The notes beneath the pieces were generated by a model. It saw only the letters and a list, made by a program, of their open reading frames with translations. It ran no database searches and had not been told where the DNA came from. A DNA stretch of 64,000 bases from the NCBI RefSeq assembly GCF_028330965.1, contig NZ_JAQMUB010000089.1, positions 45,389 to 109,388 on the forward strand, given 5' to 3'. Source of the stretch: Oscillatoria sp. CS-180. Lineage in GTDB: Bacteria; Cyanobacteriota; Cyanobacteriia; Phormidesmidales; Phormidesmidaceae. Of this stretch, positions 55,277 to 63,861 are shown one piece after another. The position numbers and the translations under genes were made by a program. The stretch's first letter is position 1; each line of letters opens with the position of its first letter.

Positions 55277-55349
55277 TATAGCCCTGTGCAGATTGGTGCA
55301 GATTGGGCGAGTCCATCTCAGTGTCTAAGGGAGCAAGGAATGAGGTGTG
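55277..55349 (+). repeat. Dispersed repeat family 2, copy with internal duplication
   Basis: Begins TATAGCCCTGTGCAGATTGG. GTGCAGATTGG is doubled in tandem at about 55286-55307. The centre CATCTCAGTGTCTAAGGGAG matches the family, with only a short heptamer run after it. Confidence 0.75.
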
Positions 55350-55477
55350 CTTGACTCCAACGCATACCGCTATAGCTTGACGAAGGTAAGCGAAATCGGT
55401 GTGGCATTACGTTAAAGATCGTGGCAAACCAAGGTTCTGACCGCACAACTCATGGATCTCTCCATTCGCCCCATACC

Positions 55478-55879
55478 TCAGGGCACGATCAAAATTGGAC
55501 AGGGCGACAGATTAATTACCCGATTCGTAACGCTCTCCGACATCGTTTCCTCAATTAGACCAATCCCTCGACAGCCCATCACAATGAGGTCAGCTTCAAT
55601 CTCATCAGCAACGTCGCAAATCACAAAGGCAGGCTGTCCTGTCCGCTCCAGCACTTTGCTCTCAACACCTTGTTGATCAAAGAGGTCTTTAGCTTGAGCA
55701 AGCAGCTTGGCAACCGCCTCAGGAGAGGCCTGTTGCGGATGCTCAGCATTCTCTTGAATTTCTACAACAGATAACAAAACAAGCTGACTCTGGTTTTGTT
55801 TGACCAGGTCGACTACTAGACTAGCCGCTTGTTGAGCCTCTGGACTCATATCAATAGGAAACAGAACCGTCTTGAACAT
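55478..55879 (-). CDS. Universal stress protein (UspA family)
   Basis: A 133-residue alpha/beta protein. N-terminal FKTVLFPIDMSPEAQQAAS and central ADLIVMGCRG are standard. The ATP-binding signature G-2x-G-9x-G(S/T) reads GCRGIGLIEETMSES, so the last Gly is replaced by Glu, and it may belong to the non-ATP-binding UspA subgroup. UspA proteins are induced by nutrient, redox or light stress. It is divergent from pgk. Confidence 0.88.
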   Translation of the reverse strand: MFKTVLFPIDMSPEAQQAASLVVDLVKQNQSQLVLLSVVEIQENAEHPQQASPEAVAKLLAQAKDLFDQQGVESKVLERTGQPAFVICDVADEIEADLIVMGCRGIGLIEETMSESVTNRVINLSPCPILIVP

Positions 55880-56071
55880 AGCCCCTCAGACGAATACACA
55901 GACTCCGGTAGAATGATTCTCGGACATAGCTTGTAGCACTGGCAACAGAATAATGTGGCTTGTTTGACGCTAGCGAGCTACAGCTTCAATCTTAGAGTAA
56001 TTCAAGGGTTGGGGTCTCTCTGCAAGAGCCGTGCATAAACGTAATAATCGCAACCTGGGAGGTTCAGGCCT

Positions 56072-57277
56072 GTGGCAAAGAAAACAGTGGCAACGCTAAC
56101 CGAAGCAGATGTATCCGGCAAGCGCGTGCTGGTGCGGGCTGATTTCAATGTTCCTTTGGATGATCAGGGCAATATCACCGATGACACTCGGATTCGGGCC
56201 GCACTACCAACGATTCAAGACTTGACTGGCAAAGGAGCCAAAGTTGTTTTGTGCAGTCATTTTGGTCGTCCAAAAGGCAAAGTTGTCGACAAAATGCGCT
56301 TGACTCCAGTTGCTGATCGTCTATCAGAAGTACTGGGTCAGAAGGTTGTGAAATGTGATGACTGCGTGGGCGATGCAGTTGCAACTGCAATCAATGGTCT
56401 GGGGAATGGACAGGTTGCGCTGTTGGAAAACGTTCGCTTCTATGCGGGTGAAGAAGGCAACGACCCGGAATTTGCTAAGCAGTTAGCGGCTAACGCAGAT
56501 CTCTACGTTAACGATGCCTTTGGCACTGCTCACCGCGCTCATGCTTCCACAGCAGGGGTAACCGAGTACCTTAGTCCCTCCGTTGGAGGCTACCTGATTG
56601 AAAAGGAATTGCAGTATCTCCAAGCCGCGATCGAAAGCCCTCAGCGTCCTTTGGCGGCCATTATTGGTGGTTCTAAAGTTTCTAGCAAGATTGGTGTCAT
56701 TGAAACCTTACTTGACAAGGTAGACAAGCTGCTCATTGGTGGTGGCATGATCTTTACCTTCTACAAAGCTCGCGGCCTCAACGTTGGCAAGTCTTTGGTT
56801 GAGGAAGACAAGCTAGACCTTGCTAAGTCTTTGGAAGAGAAAGCCAAAGAAAAGGGCGTTGATCTGCTACTCCCTACAGACGTTGTGGTTGCCGATAATT
56901 TTGCCCCCGACGCCAATGCTCAAACGGTTAGCGTTGATGCTATTCCTGATGGTTGGATGGGTCTCGATATTGGTCCCGACTCGGTAAACACATTTCAAGC
57001 CGCTCTCAAAGAATGCAAGTCCGTTATTTGGAACGGTCCGATGGGTGTGTTTGAATTTGACAAGTTTGCAGCAGGCACCGAGGCGATCGCTCGTACTCTA
57101 GCAGAACTCACACCCCAAGGCGTCACCACTATCATCGGCGGTGGTGACTCTGTAGCAGCCGTTGAAAAAGTGGGTGTTGCTGATCAGATGAGTCACATCT
57201 CCACAGGTGGTGGTGCCAGCTTAGAACTTCTAGAAGGCAAAACCCTACCTGGAATTGCTGCGCTAGATGAAGCGTAA
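56072..57277 (+). CDS. pgk: Phosphoglycerate kinase
   Basis: A 401-residue enzyme of glycolysis and the Calvin cycle that transfers phosphate between 1,3-bisphosphoglycerate and ADP. GTG start at 56072 after GGGAGG (about 56056). Substrate side: [52 protein letters not shown]. Nucleotide side: [37 protein letters not shown], and [14 protein letters not shown]. Length is typical. A long inverted repeat follows the stop. Confidence 0.97.
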   Translation: MAKKTVATLTEADVSGKRVLVRADFNVPLDDQGNITDDTRIRAALPTIQDLTGKGAKVVLCSHFGRPKGKVVDKMRLTPVADRLSEVLGQKVVKCDDCVGDAVATAINGLGNGQVALLENVRFYAGEEGNDPEFAKQLAANADLYVNDAFGTAHRAHASTAGVTEYLSPSVGGYLIEKELQYLQAAIESPQRPLAAIIGGSKVSSKIGVIETLLDKVDKLLIGGGMIFTFYKARGLNVGKSLVEEDKLDLAKSLEEKAKEKGVDLLLPTDVVVADNFAPDANAQTVSVDAIPDGWMGLDIGPDSVNTFQAALKECKSVIWNGPMGVFEFDKFAAGTEAIARTLAELTPQGVTTIIGGGDSVAAVEKVGVADQMSHISTGGGASLELLEGKTLPGIAALDEA

Positions 57278-57301
57278 TATATAGCTCCAGTGAATTAAAC
57301 G

Positions 57302-57343
57302 ACCCGCTCAACATGACCTTATAGTGGGGCACGTTGAGCGGGT
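57302..57343 (+). terminator. Inverted repeat after pgk
   Basis: ACCCGCTCAAC (57302-57312) pairs exactly with GTTGAGCGGGT (57333-57343), 20-base loop, 25 bases past the pgk stop. No T run follows. The right arm abuts repeat family 1 copy at 57343. A transcript-end role is inferred. Confidence 0.55.
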
Positions 57344-57447
57344 TAGGCCGTCGCCAGTTCTGTTGAGGTAAGACGGTGAACCATTTGACTATAGCGCTAA
57401 GCACCCGGATGTTATTGGGTTCACAAGCCTAGATGGCCAAAGCTATA
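57343..57447 (+). repeat. Dispersed repeat family 1, copy downstream of pgk
   Basis: TTAGGCCGTCGCCAGTTCTG at the left and AGATGGCCAAAGCTATA at the right; shares the CTAAGCACCCGGATGTTATT centre. Very close to the copy at 41133. Confidence 0.82.
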
Positions 57448-57487
57448 CTTTATGTCTGGACTATGCTCGACTAAAAAGTAAGCTGTT

Positions 57488-57904
57488 ATGCCTGCAAAGG
57501 ATCTCTACCATGATGCAGTGAAAGCAGCTCTGACCAAAGATGGTTGGTTAATAGTAGCTGATCCCTACCGTATTCAGTACAAGGACATTGACCTGTATGC
57601 TGACTTAGCAGCGGAACGACCAATTGCGGCTGAGCGGGGGGGACAGAAGATAGTTGTTGAGGTCAAAAGCTTTGTTGGACGATCTCCAATGACTGATTTT
57701 CACAATGCTATAGGTCAATATGCTGTCTATCGAAGTCTAATTCAAGCAACAGAGCCTGACTACCAGCTATATCTAGCAATTGACGATATTACTTACGAAA
57801 ACTTTTTTAAGCGCGAAGGTATCGCCTTCATCATTAATGACAGCCAGATTGCTCTATTCGTCATAGCTGTTGAGCAACAGGAGATTGTAAAGTGGATAAG
57901 TTAG
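57488..57904 (+). CDS. xisH: XisH family protein
   Basis: A 138-residue protein. PAKDLYHDAVKAALTKDGWL at the N-terminus and GGQKIVVEVKSFVGRSPMTDF (with an E-x-K core) suggest a PD-(D/E)xK-like nuclease fold. XisH and XisI were named from the Anabaena fdxN element, where they control excision, but the pair is found across cyanobacteria without that element and its general role is not settled. It overlaps xisI by 13 bases. Confidence 0.9.
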   Translation: MPAKDLYHDAVKAALTKDGWLIVADPYRIQYKDIDLYADLAAERPIAAERGGQKIVVEVKSFVGRSPMTDFHNAIGQYAVYRSLIQATEPDYQLYLAIDDITYENFFKREGIAFIINDSQIALFVIAVEQQEIVKWIS

Positions 57905-58233
57905 AGAAATATCGTCGGATTATCCAAGAAGTTTTAGTTGCTTATCAGAAATGGGCATCAAAAGCTGACCAATCTAGAGTAAAGCAATGCGTCTCTTTTG
58001 ACGAAAATCATGATCATTACTTCTGGTTCCACATAGGATGGAATGACAAAAGGCGAGATTTTGGTGTGACCGTTTATCTCCGTATTGAGAATGACAAAAT
58101 CTGGGTTGAAGAAGATTGGACTCAACACGGTGTTGCCAACGACTTACTGAACGCTGGAATTCCTGCCGAAGACATTGTTTTAGGATTTCAGCATCCTAGC
58201 AAGCGCCCCTTGACCAATTTTGCTATGGCCTGA
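57892..58233 (+). CDS. xisI: XisI family protein
   Basis: A 113-residue protein starting at GTG 57892, inside the end of xisH. LEKYRRIIQEVLVAYQKWAS, FDENHDHYFWFHIGWNDKRR and VTVYLRIENDKIWVEEDWTQ with GVANDLLNAGIPAEDIVLGF are the family's standard segments. Acts with XisH; the mode is not known. No fdxN gene, recombinase or attachment sites are nearby, so a role in excision here is unlikely. The pair may be mobile: no HIP1 site was seen in either gene. Confidence 0.9.
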   Translation: MDKLEKYRRIIQEVLVAYQKWASKADQSRVKQCVSFDENHDHYFWFHIGWNDKRRDFGVTVYLRIENDKIWVEEDWTQHGVANDLLNAGIPAEDIVLGFQHPSKRPLTNFAMA

Positions 58234-58388
58234 TGAAGACTTTTCTATTCAATGTCCAAAAAGGCATGTTTGTTTCCCATCATCGTTGACAGCATGGCAA
58301 ATAAATAGGCGCTAAATCCTCTTTCCGTCTCACCTGACTCTCAACTAGAGTCGATATCCTGAAGAGGTTATCTATCCAAAGAGATGTT

Positions 58389-60665
58389 ATGCAGGTTGCG
58401 CTACCGATCGCAAAAGACCTTGTATTCATTGGCGGAGGCCATACCCACGCGATCGTGCTGCGAAAGTTTGGCATGAAGCCGCTGCCTGGAGTGCGCCTAA
58501 CGCTAATCACTAATCTTGTAGACACCCCCTACTCAGGAATGCTGCCCTGCCATGTTTCTGGGCTGTATGATTTCGATGAATCCCACATTGACTTGCGTCC
58601 TCTCAGTCGCTTTGCCCACTGTCAACTCATGATGGACAGGGCTGTTGCCATTGACGTTGAAAATCAGCAGGTAATCTGTGCCCATCATCCCCCCGTTGCA
58701 TTTGACGTGTTATCCATCGACACAGGTAGTACGCCCGCAACGGTTGCTGTACCAGGTGCTAAGGACTATGCAATTCCTGCAAAACCTGTACCGGATCTTT
58801 TGCAAGCATGGGACGAATTTTTGACCGGAATTTGCCAATCCAAACCTAAAGCCGTTTCCTTTGCAGTAGTGGGTGGTGGTGTTGGTGGCGTGGAACTAAC
58901 ACTCAACATGCAGGCGCGATTATGGGATTTGATGGACCAGTTGGGTCAATCGCATCAAGATCTGTCCGTTCACCTTTTCCACCGGGGTGAAGACATTGCC
59001 AATGGGCGCAATCGTAGTACCCGTAGGCTACTCCATCGGCGATTTGTTGAGCGAGGCGTTAATCTGCACCTGCAAGAATCGGTCTGTGCTGTCGAGCCAA
59101 CTGACACTCACCAGCGAATTGTACGCTGCGAGTCAGGTCTAACAGTGCGGTGCGATCGCGTCTTCTGGGTTACAAACGCCTCTGCTCCCGGTTGGATTCA
59201 AGGCTCAGGGCTAGCGACAGATGACTCTGGATTTTTGCTAGTCGAGGACACTCTACAAAGCAGTTCCCATCCCAACATTTTCGCGGCGGGAGATGTTGCC
59301 ACCATGAGGAATCATATGCGTCCCAAAGCCGGTGTTTTTGCTGTCCGGCAGGGCAAACCCTTATTTCACAACTTGCAAGCCTATCTAACCGGTCAGCCGC
59401 TTCAGCCTTTTACTCCCCAAAAGCAATATCTCAACATTATTGATACTGGAAATGGCAGCGCGATCGCCTCTCGTGGTCCGTTTACATTTGAGTCCTCACT
59501 GATGCGAGCTTGGAAAGATCGAATTGATCGCAAATTCATGCGGCTATTTTCAGACTTTCCGACCATGTCGCCCAAGCCGTCTGAACAAACGACTGAAAAG
59601 TCAACTCCGATACCTCAAATGTATTGCGCTGGATGTGGGTCCAAAGCAGGCAGCGATGTTTTGAGCCGAACTTTGCAGCGGCTGCAGCAGGATACTGTTG
59701 CCACTGATCTAGCTGATGAGACCGTTTTGATTGGCCTAACGGCTCCTGATGATGCAGCGATCGTTCAGCTTCCACCTGATAAACTTGCCGTTCATACAGT
59801 GGACTATTTCACTGCTCTGGTCGACGACCCGTTTGTGTTTGCTCAAATCGTGGTGAAGCACTGCCTGAATGACCTCTACGCCATGGGAGCAACGCCCCAC
59901 ACCGTGCTAGCAATCGCAACACTGCCCTACGGCACGTCTGTTAAACAAAGCGAAACGCTGTTTCATCTGCTGTCTGGCGTTCAAAAATCACTGATGTCTG
60001 CTAAAGCTTCCCTAGTAGGCGGCCACACGACGACAGGTGAGCAACTTGCTTTGGGGTTATCCTGCAATGGTCTAGTCACACCAGATGCTATTTTGCGCAA
60101 ACAAGGAATGCAGATTGGAGACGCCCTCATCTTGACGCAACCCCTGGGAACCGGAACGCTGTTTGCGGCAGACATGCAAAAGCGAGCAAAAGGGCGCTGG
60201 ATTGAGAACGCGATCGCCTACATGATCCAGTCTAGTCAGGCGGCTATGAAGTGCTTGAAGCACTATCACGTCACAGCCTGCACTGACGTTACAGGGTTCG
60301 GCTTACTAGGGCATTTGGTTGAGATGACAACGGCTTCTGAAGTAGCGGCAGAACTCGATTTGCAGTCGCTTCCTGTTTTAGAGGGAGCCTACACCACTTT
60401 GGACTACGGCATCGTGAGTTCACTGCAGCCGCAGAACAGGCAGGCCGCGCGATCGCTTAAAGATGCTGTCTCCTATGCCAACCGACCTGACTATCCAATT
60501 CTGTTTGATCCTCAGACGGCAGGAGGGCTATTGGCGACGGTGCCGAGCGATCGTGCAGATGACTGTGTCGCGCGACTTCACGAATTAGGATACGCCGCCG
60601 TGAGGATTGGCACGGTTGTGGCTGCCAAGAACGCAGAGCCGCCTATTACAATTAAGGCATGGTGA
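58389..60665 (+). CDS. selD: Fused NADH-oxidoreductase-like / selenide, water dikinase
   Basis: A 758-residue fusion. Residues about 1-380 are a pyridine-nucleotide-disulfide (NDH-2-like) oxidoreductase: FAD motif FIGGGHTHAIVL, NAD motif VVGGGVGGVELTL, and FAD-site FAAGDVATM. From about 410 on is SelD, which makes selenophosphate from selenide and ATP: CAGCGSKAGSDVLSRTL carries the active-site Cys (not selenocysteine) and Lys, and GGHTTTGEQLALGL and DVTGFGLLGHL follow. The fused form is known in several cyanobacteria and other bacteria. It overlaps mnmH by 7 bases, and no other selenium genes (selA, selB, selC) are visible. Confidence 0.92.
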   Translation: MQVALPIAKDLVFIGGGHTHAIVLRKFGMKPLPGVRLTLITNLVDTPYSGMLPCHVSGLYDFDESHIDLRPLSRFAHCQLMMDRAVAIDVENQQVICAHHPPVAFDVLSIDTGSTPATVAVPGAKDYAIPAKPVPDLLQAWDEFLTGICQSKPKAVSFAVVGGGVGGVELTLNMQARLWDLMDQLGQSHQDLSVHLFHRGEDIANGRNRSTRRLLHRRFVERGVNLHLQESVCAVEPTDTHQRIVRCESGLTVRCDRVFWVTNASAPGWIQGSGLATDDSGFLLVEDTLQSSSHPNIFAAGDVATMRNHMRPKAGVFAVRQGKPLFHNLQAYLTGQPLQPFTPQKQYLNIIDTGNGSAIASRGPFTFESSLMRAWKDRIDRKFMRLFSDFPTMSPKPSEQTTEKSTPIPQMYCAGCGSKAGSDVLSRTLQRLQQDTVATDLADETVLIGLTAPDDAAIVQLPPDKLAVHTVDYFTALVDDPFVFAQIVVKHCLNDLYAMGATPHTVLAIATLPYGTSVKQSETLFHLLSGVQKSLMSAKASLVGGHTTTGEQLALGLSCNGLVTPDAILRKQGMQIGDALILTQPLGTGTLFAADMQKRAKGRWIENAIAYMIQSSQAAMKCLKHYHVTACTDVTGFGLLGHLVEMTTASEVAAELDLQSLPVLEGAYTTLDYGIVSSLQPQNRQAARSLKDAVSYANRPDYPILFDPQTAGGLLATVPSDRADDCVARLHELGYAAVRIGTVVAAKNAEPPITIKAW

Positions 60666-61699
60666 AACGGCTTGAAATTCAAGATTTTCTGGCAGCTCCC
60701 GAACCTATGCTAGATGTCCGGAGTCCCGGAGAATATAACCAGGGGCACATTCCAGGGGCTATTAGCTATCCGCTATTTAGCAACGAAGAACGTGCTCAGG
60801 TCGGTATTTGCTACAAGCAGCAGGGACGAGACGCAGCAGTCGAACTAGGCTTTGATCTGCTAGGACCCAAGCTGGGGACGATGGTCAGATGGGCAAAAAA
60901 CATTGCGCCCAACAGAACAGTACGAGTCCACTGCTGGCGGGGAGGAATGCGAAGTGGCGGCGTTGGCTGGGGTCTGCAAATGGCAGGCTTTCAAGTCACA
61001 ACTCTTGAAGGGGGCTACAAAGCATTCCGTCGTTGGGCACGACACGTCTTTGAAACTTCGCGACAAATCATTGTGCTAGGTGGCATGACGGGAACTGGCA
61101 AGACCCATATTCTCCATGCGCTGCAAGATTTGGGAGAACAAGTTCTTGATTTGGAAGGATTGGCTAATCACCGAGGCAGCAGCTTTGGCAGTTTGGACAT
61201 GCCGCCTCAACCCACTACAGAACACTATGAAAATTTAATTTGCGATCGCCTGTCTCAACTCGATTCCCAACGCCCTGTATGGATTGAAGCCGAGAGCCGT
61301 AGGGTGGGGGTTTGTCGTGTGCCAGCTGAACTGTTTCAGCAAATGGAGATTGCGCCAACGCTCGAAATTGTGCGCTCAATAGACGAAAGGCTCGATATCT
61401 TGGTTGAAGTCTATGGTGAAACCAATCGGGATGAGTTGGTCGCGGCCACCGAGCGCATTCGCAAACGATTAGGAGGACAACGGACTCAAGCAGCCGTTGA
61501 CCTCATTCGTCAAGAGCAACCACGAGAGGTCTGTAAGGTTGTGTTGGACTACTATGACCGCACCTATCGCCATGATTTGGAGCGACGCAACAAAATTATT
61601 CCTCAAGTTGATGTGTCAGGATTGACTCCTAAGGCAGCCGCTCAGTTACTGGTTAAAAAAGCCCCTTTCTTAGTTTCTACCAGCGTGTCTTTAACCTAG
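60659..61699 (+). CDS. mnmH: tRNA 2-selenouridine synthase MnmH (SelU)
   Basis: A 346-residue two-domain enzyme. The N-terminal rhodanese domain has catalytic Cys92 in VHCWRGGMRSGG. The C-terminal part has a P-loop GMTGTGKT (142-149). It converts S-geranyl-2-thiouridine at the wobble position of Lys, Glu and Gln tRNAs to 2-selenouridine using selenophosphate from SelD. The 7-base overlap with selD fits one translational unit. Together they define the SelU-type selenium trait without selenocysteine. Confidence 0.94.
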   Translation: MVKRLEIQDFLAAPEPMLDVRSPGEYNQGHIPGAISYPLFSNEERAQVGICYKQQGRDAAVELGFDLLGPKLGTMVRWAKNIAPNRTVRVHCWRGGMRSGGVGWGLQMAGFQVTTLEGGYKAFRRWARHVFETSRQIIVLGGMTGTGKTHILHALQDLGEQVLDLEGLANHRGSSFGSLDMPPQPTTEHYENLICDRLSQLDSQRPVWIEAESRRVGVCRVPAELFQQMEIAPTLEIVRSIDERLDILVEVYGETNRDELVAATERIRKRLGGQRTQAAVDLIRQEQPREVCKVVLDYYDRTYRHDLERRNKIIPQVDVSGLTPKAAAQLLVKKAPFLVSTSVSLT

Positions 61700-61768
61700 T
61701 CTGAGTGGCAAACGGGTCACGGTGCCCTACCCTGTATCAAGAAGGATCAAGGGTGATTGACAGCGTTC

Positions 61769-62881
61769 ATGTTCCTCAAAACGCTAGAACTGAGGCATTT
61801 CCGCAACTATAGCGAGCAGCGGATAGATTTCACTGCGCCTAAAACAATTCTGCTGGGGGAAAATGCTCAAGGCAAATCCAATCTATTGGAATCGGTTGAA
61901 CTGCTAGCGACGCTCAAGTCTCATCGTACGAGTCGCGATCGCGATTTGATTCAAGATGGTCATTCTAATGCTCGTATCACCGCTGAGGTGAACCGCGATA
62001 TTGGCTATGCCGACCTTGCTTTAGTGTTGCGAGACAAAAGTAGACGCACCGCTATCCGAAACGGTGAAAAGCTACGACGCCAAATGGATTTTTTAGGAGC
62101 GCTGAACGCAGTTCAGTTTTCCAGTTTAGATCTGGACCTCGTGCGGGGTGGACCGGGCGAACGTCGAAGCTGGCTGGACACTCTGCTAATGCAGTTGGAA
62201 CCCGTTTACGCCTATATCTTAGGTCAATATCAGCAAGCCTTAAAGCAGCGCAATGCCTTACTCAAACAAGAAGAGGTTTTACCTGATCAAGCCCAACTTG
62301 CCTTGTGGGATGCTCAGCTGGCCGCTTTGGGAACGCGCGTGATCCGGCGGCGATCGCGGGGATTGGCGCGCCTTGTACCTCTCGCTCAATACTGGCATGA
62401 AGCTATTAGTGGCAAAACAGAATATTTGCAATTGAGATATGCCGCGAACGTTTCCTGTGACGAAGATGATGCCACTGTTATCCAATCAGCTTTTTTGGAA
62501 AGGATTCAGCGGCGGGCGATCGCAGAACAGTACCAGCATACGACTCTTGTGGGTCCGCACCGAGACGATATCGAATTTACAATTAACGACACACCGGCTC
62601 GTCAGTACGGTTCGCAAGGTCAGCAGCGAACATTAGTCCTTGCTCTCAAGCTGGCAGAACTAGAGCTGATCGAATCTGTCATTGGCGATCCTCCCCTATT
62701 GCTACTGGACGATGTGTTGGCAGAACTTGATCTCAATCGCCAAAATCAGCTTTTAGAAACCATTCAAGATCGTTTCCAAACATTAATTACCACAACGCAT
62801 CTCGGATCTTTTGATGCTCAATGGCTGAACGCATCTCAAGTCTTACAAGTGGTAGCAGGCCAAATTACGTCATGGAAGTAG
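61769..62881 (+). CDS. recF: DNA replication and repair protein RecF
   Basis: A 370-residue ABC-type ATPase that recognises gapped DNA with RecO/RecR. Walker [10 protein letters not shown] (30-38 region), signature [20 protein letters not shown] and Walker [12 protein letters not shown], plus NYSEQRIDF near the start. ATG 61769 ([14 protein letters not shown]) matches the usual RecF N-terminus; the TTG at 61757 is four codons upstream. It does not adjoin dnaN or gyrB, as is usual in cyanobacteria. Confidence 0.94.
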   Translation: MFLKTLELRHFRNYSEQRIDFTAPKTILLGENAQGKSNLLESVELLATLKSHRTSRDRDLIQDGHSNARITAEVNRDIGYADLALVLRDKSRRTAIRNGEKLRRQMDFLGALNAVQFSSLDLDLVRGGPGERRSWLDTLLMQLEPVYAYILGQYQQALKQRNALLKQEEVLPDQAQLALWDAQLAALGTRVIRRRSRGLARLVPLAQYWHEAISGKTEYLQLRYAANVSCDEDDATVIQSAFLERIQRRAIAEQYQHTTLVGPHRDDIEFTINDTPARQYGSQGQQRTLVLALKLAELELIESVIGDPPLLLLDDVLAELDLNRQNQLLETIQDRFQTLITTTHLGSFDAQWLNASQVLQVVAGQITSWK

Positions 62882-63651
62882 TGCCTCAAAGTCCCAAAGT
62901 CAGCAATTGCGTAGTTGTCAACGCTATTGTTTAGAGCAAAAAAGCTTGAATCCCTCCTTGATACAACCAGGGTTGAGAAGCTGGCTTAATGACATCTGCG
63001 AAGTTACCCTTCTGTGAAGTCACCATTGCGCGAGCTAAAATCCACTAACTCAGCCTCACCAATCCGCAAAATTTGATTTTTCGTGAAGATTTCAGTTCTA
63101 AAGATTCCGTGAAATTATGGAATTCGATGAGAGTGACCGCGTAAGTTCTACACAACACGGCACACGACTACTGAAACTCGCAATGGATTTGAGGAATCAA
63201 GAATTTCAAGCGTGTATTTGTGTTTTCCTATAGCCTAACTTATCAACATCATAGTATCTAAGGGAGTCCTAACACGGAACATATGTCCTAGCCAAGTGTT
63301 GTGGCTAAGCTAGTTCAAGCTTCATGTTTCTAATAAAAGTTGTTGAAAACCTGAAGGCAATAGACCATTTCAAGGACGTTCAATGAAAAAATAATCTTAT
63401 AGCTCTAATAAGTAATTGCTATCTACTTATTGTCCTGAAAAGCTGAACTATTTCTCTGGCAGCCCTCTCAACAATCAACCTCAAACTTGTATAGCTCCAA
63501 TAATTTCAGCTACTAGAAACAACGAGTTTGATTAGGCCCTCGACTTAGAAAAATAGTCAGCTAGCAACCTTTTCCGTTAGGACACTTATGTGAATTGCTC
63601 AGGCCAATTTGGCAAAGAGGTGTTCTGTTAGCTCTTTTATAAAGATTCAAC
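62882..63651. other. 770-base AT-rich region without genes
   Basis: Nothing codes here. The sequence becomes AT-rich from about 63200 and has no HIP1 site. A palindromic CTGGTT/AACCAG-like segment lies near 62967. It may be degraded intergenic DNA ahead of the interrupted response regulator. Confidence 0.5.
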
Positions 63652-63861
63652 ATGGTTATTGATCCGCAAAAAATGCTACTTATCGAGGATGATTCTAATG
63701 ATATAGAGTTAGTACAACTTGCTATTCAAGATTTTAGGTTTATTCGAACACTTGATGTCTTAACCGACGGGGAGCAAGCCGTCACTTATCTGTTAGGTAC
63801 TGCTACTCAAGCGCCAGTAAATGAATTCCCAAGGGTTGTACTCATGGATTTAAAGCTACCT
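63652..63861 (+). pseudogene. Rcp1-like response regulator, 3' part missing
   Basis: The first 70 residues are the N-terminal half of a CheY-like receiver of the Rcp1 type: MLLIEDDSNDIELVQLAI (acidic pair Asp13/Asp14), LDVLTDGEQAVTYLLG and VVLMDLKLP with phosphoacceptor Asp66. Where KVDGLEVL-type sequence should follow, the frame changes to unrelated STAWQKWRYPLEPSLRFR and stops at 63918. The receiver would lack its second half (beta-4/5, Lys) and is inactive. An insertion of an IS630-type element explains it; the other half is probably beyond the window. Confidence 0.7.

Noticed and set aside
57302..57447. Attachment site pair around XisH/XisI
   Set aside because: The only direct or inverted repeats here are the pgk hairpin and the dispersed repeat; no recombinase gene is present.
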